From Oscillospiraceae bacterium (lineage in GTDB: Bacteria > Bacillota > Clostridia > Oscillospirales > Acutalibacteraceae), in assembly GCA_031280825.1 (NCBI GenBank), contig JAITGE010000026.1, positions 1 to 53,407 on the forward strand: 53,407 bases of DNA. The letters are read 5' to 3'. This document shows, piece after piece, positions 23,902 through 31,212 of this stretch. How positions within the stretch are numbered: position 1 is the first letter of the stretch; the number at the start of each line of letters is the position of its first letter. The position numbers were made by a program, and so were the translations under genes. Under the pieces are notes generated by a model, which worked only from the letters and a program-made list of their open reading frames with translations, made no database searches and was not told the DNA's origin.

Positions 23902-25833
23902 TTATACCATTAAGCTGCAGATGGCATTGGAGAATTCGACAGCATCCTCCACCGGGAAGCCTTCAATCAGCAGCGCCTGGTTATAAAGCAGCAGTGCGTA
24001 TCGCTTGAGCGTGTCAGCATCCTCCTGAATTGCGGTTAGCTTTTGCAGGATGGGGTGGTTGGCGTTGATTTCCAGCACCCGCTCGGCCTTTAGCGGCGGC
24101 GCGCCCTCCGCGCCCGGCTGGGATTGCAGTACGCGCTCCATTTCCAGCGAAACGCCGCCCTGCGTCCCCAAGCAAACCGGGTGCGTTTTGAGCCGCGTCG
24201 TCAGCGTAACCTCGGCGACCTTGCCTTCCAGGGCTTCTTTACATGCGGCAAGCAGCGTCTTCGCGTTTTCCTTTGCGCTTTCCAGTGCCGTCTTTTCTTC
24301 TTCGCTTTCCAGCTCCTCGCCCGCGTCGGCAACGGCGCGCAGCTCCTTGCCCTCTATTTCGCGCAGGATACGGAAGAGAAATTCATCTACGTCGTCGGTC
24401 AGGCAGAGGATCTCCCAGCCTTTTTCGGTCAACCGTTCGCATTGCGGCAGACGTTTGATTTGCGCGGCGGATTCCCCGCTGGCATAATAGATATATTCCT
24501 GCCCTTCCGGCATGGCGGCGATGTATTCGGCGAAGGTGACGGGCGTTTCGCGCGCAGTGGATGTGAATTCCAGAAACGCGGCAAGGGCGTCCTCCCGCTG
24601 CATCCCGTAGCTTTGTGAAAGGATGGCATAGAGCGCGTACTTCAGGTTCAGCCCAAAGCTCTTATAGAGAGCGTGGTATTTTTCACGCTCTTCCTCCAGC
24701 AGGGATTTTAGCTCTGCCTTGAGTTTTTTTTCGATGTTGGCGGCGATGCGCTTGAGCTGGCGATCGTGCTGCAGCATTTCGCGCGATATGTTGAGCGAAA
24801 GATCCTGCGTATCCACAATGCCGCGCACAAAGCTAAAGCAATCGGGCAGCAGATCCTTGCAGCGCTCCATGATCATCACGCCGTTGGAATAGAGGGTCAG
24901 CCCTTTTTCGAATTCCTTGCTGTAATAGTTCGCGGGCGGCTTGGCGGGCAAAAACAGCAACGCCTGGTAGGTGATATCGCCTTCGGTGGCGGCGTGCACA
25001 ATGCGCAGGGGCGGTTCATAATCATGAAAGGCTTCACGGTAAAAGCCGTTGTAATCCTCCTCCGTGATTTCATTTTTGTTTTTGCGCCAGAGCGGCGTCA
25101 TGCTGTTGAGCGTTTGCCGCTCGGTGTAGGTTTCCCACTCCGGCTGCGCGTCCTCGGGTGCGTCCTCCGGCAAGGGCTTGGGGCGGCTGCCCGGCATATC
25201 CGCGCGGATGGGATATCGGATGTAATCGCTGTAGCGCTTGACCAGCTCCCGCAGGCGATACGGCTCCAAAAACTCGTCATATTGCTCCTGCTCCGTGTTT
25301 TCCTTGATGCGCAGGCGGATAACCGTGCCGACGTCCGCTTTTTCGCAGGGCGCGACGGTGAACCCCTCCGCGCCTTCGGAATGCCAGCGCCAAGCATCCT
25401 CCTCACCGATTTTGCGGCTTTCGACGGTGATTTCATCGGCGACCATAAAGGCTGCGTAAAAGCCTACGCCGAATTGCCCGATAACGTCGATTTCCTCCGC
25501 GTTGCCAATTTCTTGCTTGAATTGCAGCGAGCCGCTGCGGGCGATTGTGCCCAGATTGCTTTCCAGCTCAGCCGCGTTCATGCCGCAGCCGTTATCCGTC
25601 ACGGTGAGGGTACGCGCGGTTTTGTCAATTTTCAGCGCAATCTCAAAGCTTTCGCGCGTTAGCCCGCCACCTGTGCCGTCGGCTTGCAGCGCTTGGTAAT
25701 AACGCTTGTCAATCGCGTCGCTGGCGTTGGAGATCAGCTCGCGCAAAAAAATCTCCTTGTGTGTGTAGATGGAGTGAATCATGAGATCCAGCATTCGCTT
25801 GGATTCCGCTTGAAATTGCTTGGTTTGCGACAT
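23902..25833 (-). CDS. htpG: Molecular chaperone HtpG (Hsp90)
   Basis: The product has 643 residues, the bacterial Hsp90 length. It starts with KQFQAESKRMLDLMIHSIYT and carries the GHKL ATP site: FLRELISNASDA, DNGCGM, and the lid GQFGVGFYAAFMV. The middle domain contains SLNISREMLQ and the conserved catalytic Arg region. The protein is an ATP-driven cytosolic chaperone. A sigma-A promoter lies upstream. I saw no CIRCE element (the HrcA operator), so heat regulation by HrcA is not supported here. The ribosome site is GGGAGG before the ATG. The gene heads a run continuing to the radical SAM gene. Confidence 0.96.
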   Translation of the reverse strand: MSQTKQFQAESKRMLDLMIHSIYTHKEIFLRELISNASDAIDKRYYQALQADGTGGGLTRESFEIALKIDKTARTLTVTDNGCGMNAAELESNLGTIARSGSLQFKQEIGNAEEIDVIGQFGVGFYAAFMVADEITVESRKIGEEDAWRWHSEGAEGFTVAPCEKADVGTVIRLRIKENTEQEQYDEFLEPYRLRELVKRYSDYIRYPIRADMPGSRPKPLPEDAPEDAQPEWETYTERQTLNSMTPLWRKNKNEITEEDYNGFYREAFHDYEPPLRIVHAATEGDITYQALLFLPAKPPANYYSKEFEKGLTLYSNGVMIMERCKDLLPDCFSFVRGIVDTQDLSLNISREMLQHDRQLKRIAANIEKKLKAELKSLLEEEREKYHALYKSFGLNLKYALYAILSQSYGMQREDALAAFLEFTSTARETPVTFAEYIAAMPEGQEYIYYASGESAAQIKRLPQCERLTEKGWEILCLTDDVDEFLFRILREIEGKELRAVADAGEELESEEEKTALESAKENAKTLLAACKEALEGKVAEVTLTTRLKTHPVCLGTQGGVSLEMERVLQSQPGAEGAPPLKAERVLEINANHPILQKLTAIQEDADTLKRYALLLYNQALLIEGFPVEDAVEFSNAICSLMV

Positions 25834-25870
25834 AAAGATTTCATCCTCCCGCAGTCAGTGTTTATTGTTT

Positions 25871-25909
25871 TCATTTAGAAATGATACCCTATCTTTGCGA
25901 AAAATGCAA
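25871..25909 (-). promoter_or_regulatory. Sigma-A promoter of htpG with small inverted repeat
   Basis: On the minus strand TTGCAT (25909-25904) and TATCAT (25886-25881) are 17 bp apart. A small palindrome TCATTT-AG-AAATGA (25871-25884) covers the -10 box and start of transcription and could be a repressor site. No CIRCE repeat is present. Confidence 0.65.
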
Positions 25910-25926
25910 GAGCCGCACGGCGGGTT

Positions 25927-26814
25927 TTACATTTTATTTACGATTTGCGCCATATCCTCCGGCAGCGGCGCGGAGAAGGACAACATGCGCCCGTCAACGG
26001 GATGCGTTAATTGCATCTGCCCGCAGTGCAAAAACGCCCGCCCGGCGGGCAGCGCGGGTGCGCCGTAATAGTCGTCGCCCAACAACGGCGTGCCCAGCGC
26101 GGCAAAATGCGTGCGGATTTGGTGCGTGCGCCCGGTTTCGAGGCGGATGACAAGATAGCTGACGCCGTCCGCGCAGGCAAGGCTTTGCCAGTGGGTGATG
26201 GCGGGCAGATCGCCTGGCAGGGGAGCGGCGTTCGCTTCACGGCAGGCACGGAGCGTGCAATGGGGCTTTGGGCGATAGATTGCGCGGTTAATGGTGCCGC
26301 TGCCGTGGTATTCACCCAGAACAAGCGCGGAGTATGTTTTTTTCGCGCTTTGCGCCAGGGCGAACGCGGCGTAGCTATGCAGTGCGCAAAGCACCAGCCC
26401 TGAGGTGCTCCGATCCAGCCGCCCGATGGCGCGGAACGCGCCTGGCGAACCGGTTTGCTCCAGATGCGCCGTAACAGCCCCGGCAAGGGTTGCGCCTTGA
26501 ACGCCGTGCGTGGGGTGCATCGCCAATTTCGCGGGCTTGTTGACGATCAGCATATCCGCGTCCTGATAAAGGATGTCCAGCGGCAAGGGCGTGGCCGTGG
26601 GCAAAACGGGATCCGCCGGTATCCGGATAGCAAGCACATCCCCCGGTTTGCACGTGTCAACGCCGCGCGCAGACTGCCCGTTCAGCAGGATGCCGCCCGG
26701 TTCGTTTTTGAGCTTTGTGAGCAAACGGCGCGAAACCCCGCGTCCGCGCAGTACGCTTTGCACGCCGCGCCGGCGCTCTTCCTCGGCGACGGTGAAGCTC
26801 AGCTCTCGTCCCAT
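25927..26814 (-). CDS. RluA-family pseudouridine synthase
   Basis: The product has 295 residues. The N-terminal S4-like RNA-binding region is SVLRGRGVSRRLLTKLKNE with ILLNGQSARG. The catalytic Asp is in AIGRLDRSTSGLVL, the RluA signature. LETGRTHQIRTHFAALG and PLLGDDYYG are further family motifs. It converts uridine to pseudouridine in rRNA or tRNA; which site is modified cannot be told. It overlaps the end of the HAD phosphatase gene by 16 bases, so both are probably one transcript. The ribosome site is weak, consistent with coupling. Confidence 0.9.
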   Translation of the reverse strand: MGRELSFTVAEEERRRGVQSVLRGRGVSRRLLTKLKNEPGGILLNGQSARGVDTCKPGDVLAIRIPADPVLPTATPLPLDILYQDADMLIVNKPAKLAMHPTHGVQGATLAGAVTAHLEQTGSPGAFRAIGRLDRSTSGLVLCALHSYAAFALAQSAKKTYSALVLGEYHGSGTINRAIYRPKPHCTLRACREANAAPLPGDLPAITHWQSLACADGVSYLVIRLETGRTHQIRTHFAALGTPLLGDDYYGAPALPAGRAFLHCGQMQLTHPVDGRMLSFSAPLPEDMAQIVNKM

Positions 26815-27368
26815 GGCAATACTGCGTCCCCTTTCACAAGGAATGCTTGCGCCGCCAGCTTCGCCAGCGGCGCGTCGCTACGGGAATCTGAATAAAAGCG
26901 CTGTATCGGAACATCGCCGTAGGCTTCGCGCAGACGGCGGACTTTTTCCTGCCCGTGGCAGTTCTCGCCTGTTGTTGCGCCGGTGTGCGGGTCAACCCGC
27001 GAAGCGATAAGGCGTAGCCGCAGCGTATCGCGCACCATAGGGCGCAGCAGGAACTCCGGCGAAGCGGAGATGATGATATCGTCGGGGCGCATTTGTGCCA
27101 GATACCATGCCTTGGGGCGCATGTGCGATTGCCGCCAGAACAGGGCGACCTCTTGCTCCCAATGGGGCAATCCGCGCAGGAAATGATAAAAAGCAGCCTT
27201 CGCCTGCGTTTTAGTGAAGCCGCGCGCAAACAGATACCGCACCAGCCCCGCGAGCTGCCAAGGCGCGTAGCGCAGCAGCGCGGGATGCCGCCGCAAACAG
27301 AAATAAAAGAACTGCGCGGTGCTGTCGGGGGAAACGATGGTTTTGTCCCAATCATAGACATTCGGCAT
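26799..27368 (-). CDS. HAD-superfamily hydrolase, SerB-like small phosphatase
   Basis: The product has 189 residues. The catalytic motif I is VYDWDKTIVSPDST (Asp nucleophile and DxDKT pattern; Trp replaces the common Phe between the two Asp). Motif II is DDIIISASPEF, and the late acidic motif is FYSDSRSDAPL, giving the YSDS pattern of the phosphoserine phosphatase branch. Motif III lysine is probably in the GQEKVRRL segment. Substrates of these small proteins are unknown. The ATG is preceded by GGAGGG. It overlaps the pseudouridine synthase and lies downstream of secG across a strong terminator, so it may need its own promoter, which I did not find. Confidence 0.82.
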   Translation of the reverse strand: MPNVYDWDKTIVSPDSTAQFFYFCLRRHPALLRYAPWQLAGLVRYLFARGFTKTQAKAAFYHFLRGLPHWEQEVALFWRQSHMRPKAWYLAQMRPDDIIISASPEFLLRPMVRDTLRLRLIASRVDPHTGATTGENCHGQEKVRRLREAYGDVPIQRFYSDSRSDAPLAKLAAQAFLVKGDAVLPWDES

Positions 27369-27385
27369 AGTTGCCCTCCACAGAG

Positions 27386-27412
27386 CAAAAACCGCCCCGT
27401 GGGGGGGGCGGT
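27386..27412 (-). terminator. Intrinsic terminator of secG
   Basis: On the minus strand ACCGCCCC (27412-27405 side) pairs with GGGGCGGT, 8 bp around a 6-base loop (27391-27398 and 27405-27412 in plus coordinates). A U tract follows from the A run at 27387-27391. It lies 23 bases after the secG stop. Confidence 0.82.
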
Positions 27413-27435
27413 GTGGTGCGGTCTGCGCCGCTTTT

Positions 27436-27687
27436 CTATTTTTTAAACAGCAGAAGCAACGTTGTCCCTAAGGTGAGGACGAAGAAGAGGATTGTGGCAT
27501 ACTTGGTGTATTTTACCAGCTTATCCTCGTAGGAACGACCCTTCGTTTTGCCAAAAAGTGATTCCGCACCGCCGGCAATCGCGCCGGAAAGCCCCTTGGT
27601 CTTGCTTTCTTGCAGCATCACCAAAACCGTAATCACCAGCGAAAGAAGGATTGTGGCGATCGCCAACGCATATTGATACCATGCCAT
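27436..27687 (-). CDS. secG: Preprotein translocase subunit SecG
   Basis: The product has 83 residues, the family length. It has two membrane helices: the first is YALAIATILLSLVITVLVML, and the second is ATILFFVLTLGTTLLLLF. Between them lies the SecG loop with LSGAIAGGAESLFGKTKGRSYEDKL. SecG is the small accessory subunit of the SecYEG channel. ATG 27687 has GGAGGT 8 bases upstream and is preferred over the codon 5 residues earlier. The gene is monocistronic between its own promoter and a terminator. Confidence 0.92.
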   Translation of the reverse strand: MAWYQYALAIATILLSLVITVLVMLQESKTKGLSGAIAGGAESLFGKTKGRSYEDKLVKYTKYATILFFVLTLGTTLLLLFKK

Positions 27688-27717
27688 CGGGTTTACCTCC
27701 AAAAATCAATTCAACAC

Positions 27718-27746
27718 ATTCTAGCATAGATTTGTTCGCAATGCAA
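27718..27746 (-). promoter_or_regulatory. Sigma-A promoter of secG
   Basis: On the minus strand TTGCAT (27746-27741) and TAGAAT (27723-27718) are separated by 17 bp, about 30 bases upstream of the secG start. Confidence 0.75.
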
Positions 27747-27754
27747 GTGTTTTT

Positions 27755-28723
27755 TTAACTTTCCGCGTGCGCGTCCAGCGCTTTTGAAATATGCCCCACG
27801 ATTGTGGAGATGGTTTGTTCCAGCGTTGCTTCGCTTGCGCAGCCGGCGGCGCGGGTGTGACCGCCGCCGCCCATTTTCCCGCAGATTGCGGCCGCGTCAA
27901 CGGGCGGGTGGCTCCGCAGAGAAATCTTATAGCTGCCATCTGTGCGTTCGCGAATGGATACCCCTACGGTTACGCCTTCAATTTGCCGCGTCTGCGCGAC
28001 GAGCTTGATGTACTCATCTTCATTTGAGCCGCTTTGGCGGAACATGTCCTGCGTGACGGCAATCAGCGCTACGCGCTCGCCGCAGAAATAGCGCAGACCG
28101 TCAAATGCCATGCGCTCCAGCGCCAGGCAGGTCTTGGTTTTGGTTTCAAAAAAGAGGCGATCCAACTCCGCTGCCGGAGTGCCAAGTTCAATGAACCGCG
28201 CGGCATAGCGATGCGTCGCGGCGGTGGTATTGGTGTAACGGAAGCAGCCGGTATCCGTTGAAATACCTGTATAAAGGCACGACGCCATGGGGAGATCCAG
28301 CGGCACGCCAAGCAGATCGATCAGGTCGCAGAGGATTTCCGCCGTTGCGGCGGCTTCAGGGCGCACGAGCGTTTCAGCCGCGAAGTGCGTGTTGGTCGGG
28401 TGATGATCAACGCTCAGATCAATGCGACCGTGATATTGTTCAGCCAAACTCTTGCCAAGCAGGTGTTCATCGGCAACATCCACACAGACGGTGAAGGCGT
28501 TTGCGTGCTCCGTCAGCCGCAAATCCGCCGCCATATAATCAAACTGCGCGGGGATTGTATCCTCGCAGAGCACACACGCGCTTTTGCCCAGCGCCCGCGC
28601 CGCCCTTGCCAGCGCAAACGCGCAGCCAAGGGTATCGCCATCCGGGTGGCTATGGGTTAAAATGCGCAGGGCAGGGGCGGTGGAAAGCAGCGCCGCCGCG
28701 CGGTTTTCGTCAATCTGCCGCAT
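27755..28723 (-). CDS. nrnA: DHH-family bifunctional oligoribonuclease/PAP phosphatase
   Basis: The product has about 322 residues. DHH phosphoesterase motifs are LTHSHPDGDTLG (motif I), CVDVAD (motif II), DHHPTN (motif III) and CLYTGISTDTGCFRY (motif IV). The C-terminal DHHA1 domain ends in GKMGGGGHTRAAGC, which binds the substrate phosphate. NrnA degrades short RNA oligonucleotides and 3'-phosphoadenosine 5'-phosphate. It overlaps the rbfA end by 14 bases, its usual position in Firmicutes. ATG 28723 with GAGGAG upstream is preferred over a codon 28 residues earlier within rbfA. Confidence 0.93.
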   Translation of the reverse strand: MRQIDENRAAALLSTAPALRILTHSHPDGDTLGCAFALARAARALGKSACVLCEDTIPAQFDYMAADLRLTEHANAFTVCVDVADEHLLGKSLAEQYHGRIDLSVDHHPTNTHFAAETLVRPEAAATAEILCDLIDLLGVPLDLPMASCLYTGISTDTGCFRYTNTTAATHRYAARFIELGTPAAELDRLFFETKTKTCLALERMAFDGLRYFCGERVALIAVTQDMFRQSGSNEDEYIKLVAQTRQIEGVTVGVSIRERTDGSYKISLRSHPPVDAAAICGKMGGGGHTRAAGCASEATLEQTISTIVGHISKALDAHAES

Positions 28724-29087
28724 ACGATTGCTCCTCTTCTGTCGGGATATCCAAGGTATCCATGAGCGCCAAAATCTGCGTGCCTGCTTCAATGGAATCA
28801 TCGGCAAAAAAACGCAGCTCCGGCGCTTTGCGCAAATGCAGCCGCCGCGTCAGCTCTCTACGTACAAAGCCCTGCGCGTTTTGCAGTCCCTTCACTGCTT
28901 CCGCAGCCGCGTCCTTGCCCTCAATGGCGCTGATATAAACCTTTGCACTTGCGCCGTCGCCGCTCAGCGCAACGCGCACGACCGTCAGGAGCTTGCCCTG
29001 CAAGCGTGGATCCTTCATTTCGCGCAGCAAAACGAAAAGCTCGCGCTTCACGTCCTCTGCTATGCGGTGCATATGGTAACCGGGCAT
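28710..29087 (-). CDS. rbfA: Ribosome-binding factor A
   Basis: The product has about 125 residues. Family patterns are HRIAEDVKRELFVLLREMKDPRL near the N-terminus (split by position here: HRIAEDVKREL, REMKDPRLQG), VRVALSGDGASAKVYISA, and LRKAPELRFFADDSIEAGTQI near the end. RbfA assists 30S maturation by binding 16S rRNA. I chose ATG 29087 because AAGGAGA lies upstream; an alternative start at 29129 would put only 10 bases after the glycosidase stop. It is in the conserved infB-rbfA-nrnA order but separated from infB by a glycosidase gene. nrnA starts 14 bases before its end. Confidence 0.93.
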   Translation of the reverse strand: MPGYHMHRIAEDVKRELFVLLREMKDPRLQGKLLTVVRVALSGDGASAKVYISAIEGKDAAAEAVKGLQNAQGFVRRELTRRLHLRKAPELRFFADDSIEAGTQILALMDTLDIPTEEEQSYAAD

Positions 29088-29139
29088 ACGGCTCTCCTTC
29101 GGTTTTTGTGTGAAATCGACGGCGGTCATCTTCTCGGCG

Positions 29140-31212
29140 TTATTCTGCCTCCGTCACAATTTTGATCATGTGATACAGCTCCAGCGGTGGCACGTCAAAG
29201 GTGACTGCGTCGCCTGCCTGGCGGAAGGGCAGCTCGCGTTCCTCCGGCAGGAGCAATACCTTTTGCGCCTGCTTTCCCGGTGTCTGCACGGTCATTTCCA
29301 TGCCGTAGACGGGCACGGGCGGCAAAAGCTCCTGTGCGTTGAGTAAATTGACCAGCACGCCGTCTGTCTGCGCAAAGCAAACGGCTTCCACCGCCGGCGG
29401 TGCGTTCAAATGATGGCAGGTGTTTCCATCCAGCAAATATAAAATGATGTTGGCGAAGGTTTGCCGATGCATCCAATCCTTGCTCTCCTCAATGACTCCC
29501 GCAGCCCAGACGGTCCGCCCTTGCCCAAAATGATTTTCCAGCAGGGCGGGGGAATCCGTGTTTTGCCCCGGCGGGTCGGAATGGATCGAGGCAAAGCCTC
29601 CCGGCACGTTTTGCGCGTCATAGGGTAGCGCGACAGTCGCCAGCGCGATCGCGCTCGGCAGAGACCGCACGTGCTTTTGCCTGCGCTTTAGGGAGAGCGG
29701 GTATTGCGGGTTTTGCTCCAAAAACAGAGCCTTTCCGGCTTCTGTTGGGGCAAAGAATGTGCGATCTCCCTCGGTTTCGCCAAGCAGGGTGAAGCCAAAC
29801 ACGTCGTCCAATTGCCCCAAGCCGCTTGCGCCGCTGGCATAGACTGCGCCGCCTTGGCGAACATATTCGCGCAGCAGCGCCGCCGCCGCGTTGCTCAGGC
29901 GCACAAGGTCGCTCAGCACGATAACGCGGTATTTCTCAATCGCGTTTTTGAGATTGCGCACGCCAATGACCGTGTAAGGGATATGCGCCTCCTTGAGGTT
30001 TGTGCAGACCGTGCTGATCAGCGCCGTCATGGGGCAGGTCCAACTGGTGTATTCGGTCACTTTCTTGCCGTTTTGCAGGGGATCCGGTTTGGCGTTTGCG
30101 TCAAACAATACGGCAACGTCCGCCATCAATTCGCCGCCAAGGTACGGCTCGTACCGTTTGAATTTGCCGAAAATATCCCCCATGCGCTCATAAACCGCCG
30201 GGTTGAGCGTCCCCACCGGGTCAATGGCGTCAATGAAGAGGAACGCGCCCTTGTGCGCCAGCGCAACGCAGGATTGTATTTCCAGCTCCACCGGGGATTT
30301 GGTGGAGATATGATCAAATAGATTTACGCAGCGGCTTGTGTGAAACTCAAAGCTCCCCGCAAGCGAGCCGAAAAGCTTGCAAACCAAGCCCTGCTGCGTT
30401 ATGCCGCCGTAGAAATCGCCGCCAACATAATCACAGGCGTCGGTATGATCCTCCGCGACGCCGAGGGAGGAACCGGCAAGTATCGTGGAATATTGGTGGT
30501 TGGCAGTGACGCCGGGCTTCAGCTTTTTGATGGTATCGGTAGCGAACATCGCGAACTCGTGCAGCCAGCGTTCGCGTTTTTCTTGGAAGAGAACCCAACG
30601 CGGGTCGTTCCAATCCAACTTGCGCGGCGGGAAATCATGGCTTTCCCCCGTTTCCGCCTGCCAGCGGGAGCGACAGTGCGGGCAATAGCAAACGCTTGGC
30701 CAGAAGGTCATGTCAAAAAAGACGCTCTCAAACCGGTAGCTTTGTGCCAGCTCCTCTAGCTGCGCGGCGATGAATTCGCGATAGCCGGGCGCGTTGGGGC
30801 AACATTGCCCGTAACGCCCGCTGAGCGTCCCAGCCGCGCCTTCGCGGGAGGAGCGTCCTTCGGCGTCAATGATGCGCCATTCCGGGTGATGGTCATACGC
30901 CCAGTTGTTGTATATAACCGAATAATAGAGGATAAAATCCATGCCGCTTTCGTGGCAGAGTCGCTCAATTTCACCGAAAATATCACGTCCGTGCAGGTTG
31001 GCATGCATTCGCCCGGTCTTGGTTGGCCAATAGGACAGACCGACATGGGAATTGGCATAGACCATCGCGCAGCTTACGTCGGCCTTGCGCAGATTCTCGA
31101 CGTATACCTTTGGGTCAAAGCGCGACATAAAATCGGGATGCCAGTCATCAATGTGCATATCCACAAGGCAGCGGCGGTAGTTTGTTTTGTGCCAATCAGA
31201 ATTGTGTACCAT
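29140..31212 (-). CDS. Predicted glycoside hydrolase, GHL6-type with beta-galactosidase trimerisation-like domain
   Basis: The product has about 690 residues and no signal peptide. The N-terminal two-thirds reads as a TIM barrel with LVDMHIDDWHP, CCPNAPGYREF, VFFDMTFWPSVCYCPHCR and DHTDACDYVGGDFYG, features I associate with the hypothetical glycosyl hydrolase 6 group related to alpha-L-fucosidases. The middle to C-terminal part (YRVIVLSDLVRLSNAAA, LREYVRQGGAVYASG) matches the beta-galactosidase trimerisation domain, and the end is a beta-sandwich (PPLELYHMIKIV). The catalytic residues are not certain. The ATG shares one base with the infB stop (TGATG), so it is translationally coupled to infB. 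This is an unusual place for a sugar enzyme; rbfA follows 52 bases downstream. Confidence 0.78.
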   Translation of the reverse strand: MVHNSDWHKTNYRRCLVDMHIDDWHPDFMSRFDPKVYVENLRKADVSCAMVYANSHVGLSYWPTKTGRMHANLHGRDIFGEIERLCHESGMDFILYYSVIYNNWAYDHHPEWRIIDAEGRSSREGAAGTLSGRYGQCCPNAPGYREFIAAQLEELAQSYRFESVFFDMTFWPSVCYCPHCRSRWQAETGESHDFPPRKLDWNDPRWVLFQEKRERWLHEFAMFATDTIKKLKPGVTANHQYSTILAGSSLGVAEDHTDACDYVGGDFYGGITQQGLVCKLFGSLAGSFEFHTSRCVNLFDHISTKSPVELEIQSCVALAHKGAFLFIDAIDPVGTLNPAVYERMGDIFGKFKRYEPYLGGELMADVAVLFDANAKPDPLQNGKKVTEYTSWTCPMTALISTVCTNLKEAHIPYTVIGVRNLKNAIEKYRVIVLSDLVRLSNAAAALLREYVRQGGAVYASGASGLGQLDDVFGFTLLGETEGDRTFFAPTEAGKALFLEQNPQYPLSLKRRQKHVRSLPSAIALATVALPYDAQNVPGGFASIHSDPPGQNTDSPALLENHFGQGRTVWAAGVIEESKDWMHRQTFANIILYLLDGNTCHHLNAPPAVEAVCFAQTDGVLVNLLNAQELLPPVPVYGMEMTVQTPGKQAQKVLLLPEERELPFRQAGDAVTFDVPPLELYHMIKIVTEAE

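Noticed and set aside
25834-25926. A CIRCE element upstream of htpG
   Set aside because: No TTAGCACTC-N9-GAGTGCTAA repeat or near match is present.
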